Positions 6,118 through 15,027 are shown, counted from the stretch's first letter. The stretch is 34,665 bases of DNA from Candidatus Iainarchaeum sp. (GCA_030445695.1 JASUTF010000006.1:1-34665), one strand, 5' to 3'. Notes: generated from the letters alone by a model not told the origin. Translations and numbers: made by a program.

Positions 6118-6654
6118 TTAAGCGGAGGCCTCGACAACCACACGCTCCATGTGGTAGTCGCCGGGTAGCTTCATCTCGCCGCGGCGGAAGGCCTCCTTGA
6201 CGACAGCGTCTGCGGGCTTCGGCAGCCACACCTCGAATATGCGGAGACCGGGGCGCGCCTGCACCGCGCGACCTATGGGCTTGCCGAACGCCTTGCTCAT
6301 ACCCTTCTGAAGACGGTCTGCACCAGCGCCCGTGAGCTGCTTGTTCTCACGGAGCACGTGGTGCGGATAGACCATGAGACGGAAGTAATACGTGTTCTTG
6401 CCGAGCTTACGCTCAAGGTACCTGTTTATTGCCATACGCGCGGCCTCAAGGGCGTTTTCACGGATCTGGAGCTTGCTATCGCAGACGAGGAAGTAGCGGA
6501 TCTTGTACTCCGGGAGCGGCTGGCCCGTTCTGAATCTGCGGATTCTCAATCCAGGTACACCACCGATGTAGTTCCTCTCGGGTCTGCGAACTGCGAGCCG
6601 CGTGTAGGGCCGCTTGTGCCTCCTGTAACAGCGTGCAGGTCTTAGAGACGCCAT
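6118..6654 (-). CDS. rpl10e: 50S ribosomal protein L10e (uL16 family)
   Basis: The product is 178 aa. It has the L10e signature: ASLRPARCYRRHKRPYTR at the N-terminus, RPERNYIGGVPGLRIRRF, then PHHVLRENKQLTGAGADRLQKG, the uL16 loop near the tRNA sites. The tracked ORF runs to 7764, but that extension is read-through on the back of another gene. The ATG at 6654 is chosen over the one at 6660 because GGTGA lies 5 nt before it, overlapping the upstream ATG. A TATA box (TTTAAA, 6697-6702) gives a leader of about 20 nt. Confidence 0.96.
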   Translation of the reverse strand: MASLRPARCYRRHKRPYTRLAVRRPERNYIGGVPGLRIRRFRTGQPLPEYKIRYFLVCDSKLQIRENALEAARMAINRYLERKLGKNTYYFRLMVYPHHVLRENKQLTGAGADRLQKGMSKAFGKPIGRAVQARPGLRIFEVWLPKPADAVVKEAFRRGEMKLPGDYHMERVVVEASA

Positions 6655-6727
6655 GACCATCACCAAAAGACGCTGCAATATTTCAGGGGGGAACGCTTTA
6701 AATCGTTTATGAGGACTGCCGACAGCC

Positions 6728-6735
6728 ATAAAAAT
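6728..6735 (+). promoter_or_regulatory. TATA box of the secreted/anchored protein gene at 6757
   Basis: ATAAAAAT is centred about 26 nt before the ATG at 6757, and no ribosome binding site is present. The transcript is probably leaderless. Confidence 0.5.
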
Positions 6736-6756
6736 GAGGGGGGCATTTGAATAGCG

Positions 6757-8058
6757 ATGAGATGGATCCTTCCGATCATCCTCCTGGCACTCCTTTCCGT
6801 GGCGCAGGCATACGTCCTCGTATATGCAAACGGCTTTGATTACAGGCAGAACTACGGGAAGGACGTATATGTGGAAGCGGGCACCCCCGAACAGATCGTG
6901 TCCACATGGCAGGACTGGGGCTTTGAGGACGTGGTCCTGTCCAACAAGATTGACACGGCTGCCGACGGGATCATAATCCTTGGCTGCACAGACCTGGACG
7001 AAGAGGACATGAAAAAGCTCGATGAATACGTGAAAAACGGCGGCCGTGTCGTGCTCGATCTCTACTGCCCGGGCCGGCTGGACGACTTCGTATACCAGTA
7101 CGGAATCATCCGCTCGGACAAGCCATACCAGGGGACGATACTGCAGACGCTCAAGCTCCCCTACGTGGAGGTGAAGGGATACCCCGTGGACAAGCCCATC
7201 GTCATGAGGGAGACGCCCGTAAACTCGAAGTATGTGGGGATGACATACGTCGGCCCCGCGTTCACCGCAACGAGTGAGGTATTCTCCGACGTGTTCCTCA
7301 CGCCCACGGGGCAGTCCGTGGCGTTCATCGGGCGTATCGGTTCTGGAACCGTGTACGTGACGGGCTGTCTCCTCTGTTCCAACCAGCTGCTCATGGCGAA
7401 CATACTGGACTGGGTAGGGGACGGGAAAATTGACTTCCCCGCGTTTGAGGTGGACCGGCGCATATATCCCCCGATAAAGAAGGTGGGGGAGCCGTTCTAC
7501 GACGAGATACGCATAACAGTACCTCCCGAGGAGGCGCAGTCGCTGGAGATCACCGTGGCATACCCATATAACGAAGAGGGATTCTGCAAGCTGACACCGG
7601 TGCAGCAGAGGGAACAGCAGGGCAACACGGTAATCTTCAAGTTCGAGTACTACCCGGAGGACAAGATGAACTGCCAGCTGGCCCCTGTAATGGTCTCTAT
7701 AAACTGGATAAGCCCGAAGGGCAAAATCCTGCGAGAGTTCACGGTACCGGGGGAGTATATCCAAGTAATAACCACCGGCTACTTCGTCCCGCCCAGCAAG
7801 CTCCCCTACGCGGTGGCCGCGATCATTGTCATCGTGGCGAGTTTTTCCATCGTGCTCTGGACATACAGGGAAAGGAAAAAGGTCAAGGAGATGCGCCTGC
7901 GACTCGAGGCACTTGAGGAGAGTTTAAAGGACTTGCAGAAGAAGTTCATGACACGTCAGATAACGGAAGACGTGTATAAACGGCTAACAGAGAAGTACCT
8001 TGCCGAGATGGAGGAACTAAAGACAAAACTGAAGATGCTGGAGAAGGAGAAGAAGTAA
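6757..8058 (+). CDS. Secreted, membrane-anchored protein with a GATase-1-like domain and cytoplasmic coiled coil
   Basis: The product is 433 aa. A cleavable signal peptide (MRWILPIILLALLSVAQA) is followed by a domain resembling the amidotransferase-like fold of surface proteins: strands and turns around DGIIILGCTDLDEEDMKK, then LDEYVKNGGRVVLDLYCPG and FIGRIGSGTVYVTGCLLCS. A beta-rich region at about 245-340 follows. One membrane helix (LPYAVAAIIVIVASFSIVLW, about 350-370) and a charged cytoplasmic coiled coil with a SHOCT-like pattern (RQITEDVYKRLTEKYLAEME) end the protein. Several paired cysteines in the outer part suggest disulfides. The job is unknown; the topology would suit a sensor or surface assembly factor. 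It converges on a second anchored surface protein, 2 bp away. Confidence 0.8.
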   Translation: MRWILPIILLALLSVAQAYVLVYANGFDYRQNYGKDVYVEAGTPEQIVSTWQDWGFEDVVLSNKIDTAADGIIILGCTDLDEEDMKKLDEYVKNGGRVVLDLYCPGRLDDFVYQYGIIRSDKPYQGTILQTLKLPYVEVKGYPVDKPIVMRETPVNSKYVGMTYVGPAFTATSEVFSDVFLTPTGQSVAFIGRIGSGTVYVTGCLLCSNQLLMANILDWVGDGKIDFPAFEVDRRIYPPIKKVGEPFYDEIRITVPPEEAQSLEITVAYPYNEEGFCKLTPVQQREQQGNTVIFKFEYYPEDKMNCQLAPVMVSINWISPKGKILREFTVPGEYIQVITTGYFVPPSKLPYAVAAIIVIVASFSIVLWTYRERKKVKEMRLRLEALEESLKDLQKKFMTRQITEDVYKRLTEKYLAEMEELKTKLKMLEKEKK

Positions 8059-8060
8059 AA

Positions 8061-9035
8061 TCATTCCCTCTTTTTCTTCACATAGAGATACGCAAAGGCC
8101 ACCGCGAGGACGGCAAGCACGAAAAGAAGCAGTATGACAGGGTCGAGCCCCTGCTGCATCTGCACCGGAATTGTCTGTTCAAAGTGGGAGCAGCCAGGGA
8201 CGTCGGCGGATATGACCACGGAACGGAGATTATCCGCATACGGGGCAAAGAAGGAGTAATACATGTCGGTGGAGGAGTGCTGGGGTGAGAGGGACTGGTT
8301 ACCCACGCGGACGGTGAGGTTCGGTATTAGAACGGGTTTTCCATCATCGCCGAGTATGCGGAAGCGCCCGGTCAGGTAGTCCTTCCCCTCGAGCTTCGTC
8401 CTCCTGGCGGAAAAGTCCGCAACGGAAAGGGAGCAGGATGCAAAACGAATACTGACGTCAGCTGCAGGGATTTCGGATGCGTCGTCCACCTGGTAATGGC
8501 GTATATCGATCTTCCCGTTCTCCGCCCGCAGATACATGCGAAGAACGGGGTCGGGATTAAGGAACACGACACCGCCGTGAACGGACATGTACGTCTGTGC
8601 AACGTCCTTGGGGATCTCTTCGTCGATGGAGACGTAGCCAATGCCCTTTGCCGTATAGACCACAAACAATTCGTTGGTATCGGGTACGACATAAGCGATC
8701 CGGACAACCACTACACCGTTGAGCTCGTAAATGTTCAGATCTGCCGGCCAGTACTTAACATTGGTACCCGAGTATCTGACAGCAATTTTAACACCGCGGG
8801 ACAGAAAAGCACGTGGAATCTCACCCGTGCAAAGGTAAGAACCGATGGACTGATCAAAGGGAACCAACCGGGCCGCCTCAACATTGGGGCTTACATACAG
8901 TTCCTCAGCTGGAAAAGACGGCTTCACGATGCAGATCACATCACCTTCTGACGAGGCCGCGGCGTGAGAGGATGTAATAAACAGTGCGCTCAGGAATACC
9001 CATGTCACGAGCAATCTTGGAAGCGGACTCCCCAT
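8061..9035 (-). CDS. Secreted, C-terminally membrane-anchored protein of unknown function
   Basis: The chosen start (ATG 9035) gives 324 aa beginning with a good signal peptide, MGSPLPRLLVTWVFLSALFI followed by TSSHAAAS. The tracked start at 9122 adds a non-signal leader and deepens the overlap with the gene before it. The body is beta-rich, with likely Ig-like domains (for example VLIPNLTVRVGNQSLSPQ). A C-terminal helix (LDPVILLLFVLAVLAVAFAY) ends in KKKRE inside the cell. The four cysteines outside the helices could pair. It overlaps the helix-turn-helix gene upstream by 95 nt in another frame, so it is probably the last gene of that operon. Confidence 0.75.
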   Translation of the reverse strand: MGSPLPRLLVTWVFLSALFITSSHAAASSEGDVICIVKPSFPAEELYVSPNVEAARLVPFDQSIGSYLCTGEIPRAFLSRGVKIAVRYSGTNVKYWPADLNIYELNGVVVVRIAYVVPDTNELFVVYTAKGIGYVSIDEEIPKDVAQTYMSVHGGVVFLNPDPVLRMYLRAENGKIDIRHYQVDDASEIPAADVSIRFASCSLSVADFSARRTKLEGKDYLTGRFRILGDDGKPVLIPNLTVRVGNQSLSPQHSSTDMYYSFFAPYADNLRSVVISADVPGCSHFEQTIPVQMQQGLDPVILLLFVLAVLAVAFAYLYVKKKRE

Positions 9036-9297
9036 GTGTATATCTTGTGCACACCTCGTTAATAACATCTTCGGAATACTTGGGCGGTCTCCCACGGGAG
9101 CGACCGGTGGGGATGACCTCAACCCCCACTGCCGCGAGGGCTTCCAGCACCCGCTTTGAGGTCATCTTGTAGATGCTCTGGGGCACAAGTATACGCTTCA
9201 GTTTCGGGAACCGCTGCAAGAGCTGGGTGGCAAGGTTTGCGGAGAGGCGGCGGGGCACGTAGACCTCTTCGGCATCAGGAGGGTAATTATTCAGCAT
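8941..9297 (-). CDS. Helix-turn-helix protein (resolvase/Trp-repressor-type HTH)
   Basis: The product is 118 aa. The C-terminal 45 residues form a typical helix-turn-helix: RPPKYSEDVINEVCTRYTHG, then ESASKIARDMGIPERTVYYI, as in HTH_7/Hin-type DNA-binding domains. The N-terminal 70 residues (YVPRRLSANLATQLLQRFPK) are a separate small domain I do not recognise. The ATG at 9297 is preferred over the GTG at 9306 because GGGGTGA lies 4-5 nt before it. It overlaps the genes on both sides (11 and 95 nt). It may control its surface-protein neighbour, or be a remnant of a recombinase, since no catalytic domain is present. Confidence 0.75.
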   Translation of the reverse strand: MLNNYPPDAEEVYVPRRLSANLATQLLQRFPKLKRILVPQSIYKMTSKRVLEALAAVGVEVIPTGRSRGRPPKYSEDVINEVCTRYTHGESASKIARDMGIPERTVYYILSRRGLVRR

Positions 9298-10501
9298 TCC
9301 GATCACCCCGCAGGAACTCCACGAAGCGACGCACGCGGGAGTCCTCGGAAAGCGCTGCCCTGACCACTTCCACAGCCCTCGAGAGATCCTGAACGGGTAT
9401 GCCGTAGCGCTGAGATAGCGTCGGGATGTCCTCTCCGCGCCTTATGTGGAGGAGGGCAACACCCACGTGGGCAGAGGGTATATGCAGCACGGACTCCAGA
9501 TACACCTTTTCCTTCAGCAGCTCGCCCCGCGCACCGAGCAGGTCCATAACAGGCTCCGGCGTGACTGGCAGGCCGGGGAAGATAGGAGCGTTGCGCCGCA
9601 GGCGTTCAGGAGTGAGCAGGTAGTAGTGGAACAGGAAGTCGCGAAGTTCTGACATAAGGACATCCCTCACGCGGGAAAAGCGGAAAGCACGGCGGCGACG
9701 CAGACCCTCGATGACCTCTGGATCCACATCACCGTCCTTCAGAAAGCCCGCCTCCTCAAGTTCCTGTAAAAGCTCCCAGAGACGGTCAGGGTTCTCCCTT
9801 ATGCGTTCCAGGTCATACTTCCGCACAATGGCCTCGTACTGGAGTATACGGTCGTAGTTTCTCACGTGTTCCCTTTCCTCGCGTAGTATGCCTTCCCACT
9901 CCCTGTAAAGTGCCTTCCTGAGCAGCGTGGAGATGAGCACCTCCGTGGAAACACGGTCCCCGAATATACCCTTCTCCGCACGCCTCGCCTCGACGTAGCC
10001 CTCCTCGTCCACCTCCACACGCTCTTCTCTGACGCCCAAGTACTCCAGAACGTCGCGGAACACCGCAAGAACCGTGCCGCCGTACTTCTCAAGCGACGCG
10101 AGGTATTCCCCGCCATAGGGCAGGTATGGAAGGAGCTCGTGAAACATTCCGTGCTCGTATATGCGGAGGGCTACCCTGTTGGCTATGTATGCCGCCCGGG
10201 CACGGTCATAGGTGATCCTCCTGAGCCCATAGGCGTAGCGAAGTGCCCTGAGCTCTGGTATGATCTCCCGGAGATCCTCCCTGTCCAGCCGCTTCATGGC
10301 GTCGTGAAGGGCGCGCATGAGATCCATCACAGCGAAGCGAGGGTTCTGGAAGTGGAACGCGGACATCTCTTCACGGAAGAACAGGAGCTTTCGGACGCGT
10401 TCCCTTGCTTCGTCGGCATCCCTGGGCGGTTTTTCCTCTATCCCGTCAAGATATGCGTTCACCGCCCGCACGAGATCCGACGCGCTCGTGAACTGCTCCA
10501 C
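9287..10501 (-). CDS. Unknown helical, highly charged cytoplasmic protein
   Basis: The product is 404 aa, rich in Arg, Glu and Leu, largely alpha-helical, with no signal peptide or membrane segment. Near the C-terminus, IPTLSQRYGIPVQDLSRAVE resembles a helix-turn-helix. No known family was recognised. It starts with GTG; AGGTGG a few bases upstream serves as ribosome binding site, and a TATA box (TTTTTATATT, about 10528-10536) precedes it. It follows top6A and heads a three-gene unit with the HTH protein and the anchored surface protein. Confidence 0.75.
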   Translation of the reverse strand: MEQFTSASDLVRAVNAYLDGIEEKPPRDADEARERVRKLLFFREEMSAFHFQNPRFAVMDLMRALHDAMKRLDREDLREIIPELRALRYAYGLRRITYDRARAAYIANRVALRIYEHGMFHELLPYLPYGGEYLASLEKYGGTVLAVFRDVLEYLGVREERVEVDEEGYVEARRAEKGIFGDRVSTEVLISTLLRKALYREWEGILREEREHVRNYDRILQYEAIVRKYDLERIRENPDRLWELLQELEEAGFLKDGDVDPEVIEGLRRRRAFRFSRVRDVLMSELRDFLFHYYLLTPERLRRNAPIFPGLPVTPEPVMDLLGARGELLKEKVYLESVLHIPSAHVGVALLHIRRGEDIPTLSQRYGIPVQDLSRAVEVVRAALSEDSRVRRFVEFLRGDRNAE

Positions 10502-10555
10502 GTTACCACCTGGAAGGGAGGGAATATAAAAACATACGAAAAAAATATGCAGGGA

Positions 10556-11710
10556 TCACGGGAGGAACGCCTTCGCCTCGAGTTTTGCAGGCGTGTACTC
10601 CTTTGTTATGAAGCGGAAGTACTTTGATGACCCTGCTTCCAGCTCCATCTTAAACCCTTCCTTCTCCATCAGGTCAAACTCCCTGTGCCACTCCTTGTGC
10701 TTGAACCATGGGTATCTCCGCATCTCTTTTAGGCGTTTCCTGTCCTGATCCGTGAGTTTTATCTTTACCTCCTTACCGAACTTGAAGTCGTGGTAATCGC
10801 TTATTGTAAGACCAAGGAACCGGGAATCGGGCGTTGCAAGCGTGGGGGAGAGATAGGAAAGGTTTATGGAGCCCTGCTTGTAGACAGAGTAGATATACCA
10901 CCCCCACGGGTCGGCGTCGGTCATCACGTAGACGGGGAGTTTGTGCTCGTAGTGGAGGCGGTGGACTATGCGGCGGGTCGCACGGTCCGGCTGACCACTA
11001 CCCGTAACAATTATGCAGTTGTGCTTGTTCCAGAACCGGTCCTCGTGGAAGCGTGTCCAAACGGCGTCTTTCTCTATGACGAGGACGAACTCCGCCTCTA
11101 CCTTCTTGATTCGGACGCGTTCCGGTTCTGCGATGGGGGGGATCGCCCAGCCGCCCATACCCACGTTCTCTCCGTCCGTCTCCACGATTCTTGGCGGCCC
11201 TCCGTCCGGGTCGGGCACTACCTCCTCTATCTGGATGGGGCCTGCCAGCTTGCCCTTGCCTCCCTTTGAGAAGACGTGCATCTGCTCCCTGACGAATCCG
11301 AGCATCGTCTCAAGATCCTCGATGGCCTTGTCCGACTCGCGCTGCTCGTCAACCGTGTTCTCCTTTGTGCCGGGGATCGTGTGCTTTATGCGGTAGTAAA
11401 CGTCACGGAGCGACGTGGTAATGCCCTCCGAGACGAGGTCCTTTATGGTGGATGCCACAAGGGCCGTCTGGAGGAACTTCTTCGCGTGACCCACGTTGAG
11501 GAACTCTCTCTTTGCAACACGCTCGCCCATCTGGATGATTCCCTTCTCCTCATCGAAGAACACGTTGGAAAACGTCCTTACGGGGACTTCCATATACACC
11601 TTCTTCTCCGCCTGGGCTGCGTTGACTATCTTCTCGGCCCACTCACGGAGCTTCTTTAGGATAACCTCGTCCGTTTCCTTCAACAGGGTGGTTATGTCCT
11701 TCTCGCTCAT
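10556..11710 (-). CDS. top6A: DNA topoisomerase VI subunit A
   Basis: The product is 384 aa, usual length. It is the Spo11-like cleavage subunit of type IIB topoisomerase. The catalytic tyrosine lies in SLRDVYYRIKH (Tyr105/106) in the winged-helix domain. The Toprim domain has Glu213 in LVIEKDAVW and the metal aspartates in YVMTDADPWGWYIY (Asp265, Asp267). It overlaps top6B by 4 nt, in the usual B-then-A order. A T-run (ATATTTTTTT) just downstream may terminate the transcript. It relaxes and decatenates DNA with ATP. Confidence 0.97.
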   Translation of the reverse strand: MSEKDITTLLKETDEVILKKLREWAEKIVNAAQAEKKVYMEVPVRTFSNVFFDEEKGIIQMGERVAKREFLNVGHAKKFLQTALVASTIKDLVSEGITTSLRDVYYRIKHTIPGTKENTVDEQRESDKAIEDLETMLGFVREQMHVFSKGGKGKLAGPIQIEEVVPDPDGGPPRIVETDGENVGMGGWAIPPIAEPERVRIKKVEAEFVLVIEKDAVWTRFHEDRFWNKHNCIIVTGSGQPDRATRRIVHRLHYEHKLPVYVMTDADPWGWYIYSVYKQGSINLSYLSPTLATPDSRFLGLTISDYHDFKFGKEVKIKLTDQDRKRLKEMRRYPWFKHKEWHREFDLMEKEGFKMELEAGSSKYFRFITKEYTPAKLEAKAFLP

Positions 11711-13269
11711 TCTTCAGCCCCCACTCCAATCTTCGCCTCGAGTTCACGCAGACGCCTGTAGCGTTCCTCTAGGGCAGCGGAAAGGACTGCCTGAACATCT
11801 TCCGGCTTCTTCTCGAGGATCTTCGCCAGGGCAGCGGAGAGTTCAGGCAGGTAGTGGTCCAGTATCCTCTTCTTGGCAAGTAACTCCTTTATCTGGGATA
11901 CCTTTGATGTATACTCACGGACGCGACGTCCTGCCTCCATCAACGCGTTCCTTATCTCGGCAACAACCTCGGGGACGTCTGCTATCGCCTGCTTACCGGC
12001 AGAGACGTAGGGGATGTGCGTCGATACGATGTTCACGAATATTACCATGTTCGCCTCGTTTAGCGACGGGACTCCGTAGCGTTTCCAGTCAATGGACTGG
12101 ACGGCCTGCGTTATCGCACAGGCGCCCTGTTCAAAGAGGAGGGGTGCCCTGTTCGCGTAACGCATGAGCTCAAAGCCCTGAATGTCGCCGTCCATGGCCA
12201 CACCAACCTCGACGAGGAATGGGATACCACCAGAATATACCTTCGGCTTCCTGGTCACCGTGGCCACGTAACGCGGCTTCAGGTTCGCCCGCAGGGACTT
12301 CTTTATCTGATCCTCGCCGATGGAGATGAGGACGTCCGTTGAAGGTGACCGGAACTTGAGCTGCTTCAGCGCACTGACGATCTTCTCCGCCTCGTGCCAC
12401 TGAAGGTCCGCCGGACTCTTCTCGAGCAGGGATCTGCCCACGAGTTTCTCCAGTTCCTTCACGGACTTGTCGCCAAAGGCCTCCAGCTCGTTTTTGAGCA
12501 TGGATGAGACCTTCCTTGCCTTGGTTACGTAATGGGCGATGGTCATGAGGTCGTCCACCGTGATCCCCAGGGGGTGCGGCTTGCCCTCCTTCGCCATGCG
12601 GACGACCTCAAAGGACGTCCTATACCAGACGGTCCTCGTCCCGTCCGGCTCCACGAGCGTGATCTGCGCGTGGGGGTTGGCGATGGCAGTTCTCCGGATG
12701 TACTCGTATGCAGAGTATTTGGAGTGGTTATACGTTACCTCCTTCATCTCCGCCGTGACTTCCGTGCCCCTCCACTCGCCCTCGTAGCTCTTCCTGTTCT
12801 TAACGATGGGCTCATTTCGCTTCACATCGATCATCACGTCCATTTCCCATATTACGCCGTCTCCCCTGCTCGTCTTCACGTGAACTGGTTTGCCCGTCGT
12901 CATCTGTGCAAACATGGTTACGCCCGCGGCTCCGATACCCTGCTGGCCACGGGTGGGGATCATGCGGTGGAACTTCGTGCCCGCCAGGAGCTTCCCGAAG
13001 ACCTTGGGGACAATGTTGGGAGGGATTCCAGGGCCGTTGTCGCGCACCTTCAGGACGTAATGGTCATCTCCTACCTTGTCTATCTGGACGTAGAGCTCCG
13101 GTAGTATCCCTGCCTCCTCGCACGCGTCAAGTGCGTTCGAAACGTACTCGTGAACCGCCGTTGTGAATGAACGTATCTTGCTTGAGAACCCCAGCATCTG
13201 CTTGTTCTTCTTGAAGAATTCGGCCACAGAATGCTCCTTAAATTCCTTGAAAAGATCCTTCTCGGCCAT
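11707..13269 (-). CDS. top6B: DNA topoisomerase VI subunit B
   Basis: The product is 520 aa. The GHKL ATPase domain has the N box HEYVSNALDAC (Glu41, Asn45), the G1 box VRDNGPGIP (about 75-83) and the G2/ATP lid GQQGIGAAG (about 108-116). The transducer domain follows. ATP binding dimerises the subunit and gates strand passage by Top6A. A TATA box (minus-strand CGTATTTAAACA, about 13315-13326) precedes it at a distance that allows a leader of some 25 nt. Confidence 0.97.
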   Translation of the reverse strand: MAEKDLFKEFKEHSVAEFFKKNKQMLGFSSKIRSFTTAVHEYVSNALDACEEAGILPELYVQIDKVGDDHYVLKVRDNGPGIPPNIVPKVFGKLLAGTKFHRMIPTRGQQGIGAAGVTMFAQMTTGKPVHVKTSRGDGVIWEMDVMIDVKRNEPIVKNRKSYEGEWRGTEVTAEMKEVTYNHSKYSAYEYIRRTAIANPHAQITLVEPDGTRTVWYRTSFEVVRMAKEGKPHPLGITVDDLMTIAHYVTKARKVSSMLKNELEAFGDKSVKELEKLVGRSLLEKSPADLQWHEAEKIVSALKQLKFRSPSTDVLISIGEDQIKKSLRANLKPRYVATVTRKPKVYSGGIPFLVEVGVAMDGDIQGFELMRYANRAPLLFEQGACAITQAVQSIDWKRYGVPSLNEANMVIFVNIVSTHIPYVSAGKQAIADVPEVVAEIRNALMEAGRRVREYTSKVSQIKELLAKKRILDHYLPELSAALAKILEKKPEDVQAVLSAALEERYRRLRELEAKIGVGAEE

Positions 13270-13329
13270 TCTCGAACACCCACCAGCGTGTCAGCCCCAA
13301 CAAAGATGAAACAAAGTGTTTAAATACGA

Positions 13330-13917
13330 TTAGTCCTCCAAAACAAAGCCCAGGTCCCTAAGAAGCTTGCGCTGCTTTCTCTTGCGCTGATTTATTTCTA
13401 AATCCCTGAATACAACGTTGTGCGGTGACCCCTCCCCCACCAGCCGTTCTATGGCACGGGTGGCCGTCTCGATGCCCTCCTCGTCGCCGATTATGGACAC
13501 GGTCTTCCCGTAGACGCGTATCTTCGTACCGGTGAGCACTTCGAGCTTCTTCCGGGCTGAGCCCTCCCTTCCAATGAGGCGGGCCTTCTGGCGGCGCAGG
13601 GCGGAACGGGATCGCCCCACGAGATCCGTAAGGTCGATCACCTCAAGGTAACGATCATCTGCAAAGAGTTCCATGGCACTCCTGTCGTCGAAGCCCCTCC
13701 CGATGGCCTTGACGACGAGGGTTGCCTTGTAGAAGTTCTCAGGAAGTGTCTTCTCGTTGCCCACTATTTCCACTTCCCCGGACTCGGAGTCCACATTGAT
13801 CTTGACGTCCGCTGCACGCTCTATCTTCTTCCTTGTCCGCCCCTTCTTGCCGATGACTGCGCCTATGCGCTCCTTGGGCACCTTCACCACATCACGCATC
13901 TTGACCTCATCATCCAT
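13330..13917 (-). CDS. KH-domain protein, archaeal Dim2/Pno1 homologue
   Basis: The product is 195 aa from the ATG at 13917; the tracked N-terminal extension is out-of-frame rio1 sequence. It has two KH domains: the first with IGAVIGKKGRTRKKIE (GxxG loop), the second with ARLIGREGSARKKLEVLTG. Dim2/Pno1 binds near the 3' end of pre-16S rRNA during late small-subunit assembly; in eukaryotes it works with Dim1, Nob1 and Rio1. The gene overlaps rio1 by 8 nt in an aIF1A-Rio1-Dim2 unit. This partner is intact here although the Dim1 homologue at 3058 is degenerate. Confidence 0.92.
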   Translation of the reverse strand: MDDEVKMRDVVKVPKERIGAVIGKKGRTRKKIERAADVKINVDSESGEVEIVGNEKTLPENFYKATLVVKAIGRGFDDRSAMELFADDRYLEVIDLTDLVGRSRSALRRQKARLIGREGSARKKLEVLTGTKIRVYGKTVSIIGDEEGIETATRAIERLVGEGSPHNVVFRDLEINQRKRKQRKLLRDLGFVLED

Positions 13918-14683
13918 CTCCCTTCCCCCTCGTTTCAAGGATTGTGAGCAACTCTTTAACCGTATACTCCTTGCCAAGATCGGAGAGCATCGCCCTAAGA
14001 CGTTCAATATCGCGGCGGAAGAACTCCAGTGACATGGGGTGCTCCCACGGGACGCCCTGACCAAGATCTATGATGACGGGGCGGTCCTGACGTATAAGAA
14101 TGTTATACTCGGAGAGATCCGCGTGAACGATGCCTGCACGAAAGTACATCCTGCCAAGGGAGTCCAGAAGGGTGTCCACGAATCCGTCCACGTCATCGGG
14201 CGTGACGTCCTTAAGGCGAGGGGCGGGAATGCCATTTTCACCCACGAACTCCATCACGAGCACGTTGTCCCTGGATATGATGGGGTAGGGGACGGAAGCA
14301 CCCGCACGGAAGCACGCCTCCAGGTTCTTGTACTCCTTCTTCGCCCATACGCGTATGATGGATCTCCTGTTCCTCTTCACCCGGAAGAACCGGGGGTCTC
14401 CGTCGAGGTACTTCCACATGTGCCGGAACTCGGACGTCTCCACGCGGTAGATCTTGACCGCCACGTACTCACCCGACGGATCCACAGCACGGAAGACGTT
14501 GGCCTCCTTGCCCGTGGATATGACGTTCTCCAGCCGGACAATATACTTCTGCTCCATGAGCTTGTAGAGCGTTCTTAGCGTGAGAACGTCAAATACCTCG
14601 TTCCGGACCTTTCTCATCTCCGCGGATCGCTCTCCGTTCTCCCACCGCGCTATGAGCTCCTCAACGCGACGGATGTCATACAT
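13910..14683 (-). CDS. rio1: RIO-type serine protein kinase/ATPase Rio1
   Basis: The product is 257 aa. RIO motifs in order: flexible ATP loop STGKEANVF (about 57-64), lysine in VAVKIYR (Lys77), catalytic loop IVHADLSEYNIL (Asp189) and metal loop IIDLGQG (Asp206, where kinases have DFG). Rio1 is an atypical kinase that acts mainly as an ATPase in the last steps of small-subunit maturation. It overlaps aIF1A upstream by 1 nt and the Dim2 gene downstream by 8 nt. This trio is a conserved archaeal cluster. Confidence 0.96.
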   Translation of the reverse strand: MYDIRRVEELIARWENGERSAEMRKVRNEVFDVLTLRTLYKLMEQKYIVRLENVISTGKEANVFRAVDPSGEYVAVKIYRVETSEFRHMWKYLDGDPRFFRVKRNRRSIIRVWAKKEYKNLEACFRAGASVPYPIISRDNVLVMEFVGENGIPAPRLKDVTPDDVDGFVDTLLDSLGRMYFRAGIVHADLSEYNILIRQDRPVIIDLGQGVPWEHPMSLEFFRRDIERLRAMLSDLGKEYTVKELLTILETRGKGDG

Positions 14684-15027
14684 CAGAACACCATGCCAAG
14701 ATACGGCTCGAGGGCCTTCAGATAGCCCTTCTCCCGGAGCTTCTCCACCTCAACGGGGGAGTACTTGTAGATAACGTCGCACTTGTCCTTCTCGTACTGC
14801 CAGAGCTTGACGATGACGACGTCGCCGACGCGGATCCACATCCTCCGCCTGAAACGGCCGGGGATGCGGGCGAGCCGTTCCTTCCCGTCCTCACAGATGA
14901 CCTTGAGGTGTGGGCCGCCCACCTTCATGTCCACGATGGCGAACATCTCCTCCTCTTCATGGTTGGGCTTCTTTATGCGTGAAACGTCAATCTCCTGCTG
15001 TTCTCCCTGAACCCTCTTCTTTGCCAT
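14683..15027 (-). CDS. Translation initiation factor aIF1A
   Basis: The product is 114 aa with the S1-type OB fold of eIF1A: EMFAIVDMKVGGPHLKVICE, then ARIPGRFRRRMWIRVGD, and VKLWQYEKDKCDVIYKY. It binds the A site of the small subunit and promotes scanning or start selection. A TATA box (CCTTTTAAAC, 15048-15057) lies about 26 nt before the start with no ribosome binding site, so it looks leaderless and heads the aIF1A-Rio1-Dim2 operon. Confidence 0.97.
   Translation of the reverse strand: MAKKRVQGEQQEIDVSRIKKPNHEEEEMFAIVDMKVGGPHLKVICEDGKERLARIPGRFRRRMWIRVGDVVIVKLWQYEKDKCDVIYKYSPVEVEKLREKGYLKALEPYLGMVF

Noticed and set aside
6655-7764. 1.1-kb extension of the L10e ORF
   Set aside because: It lies antisense to the secreted protein gene at 6757 and has no coding character; L10e starts at 6654.
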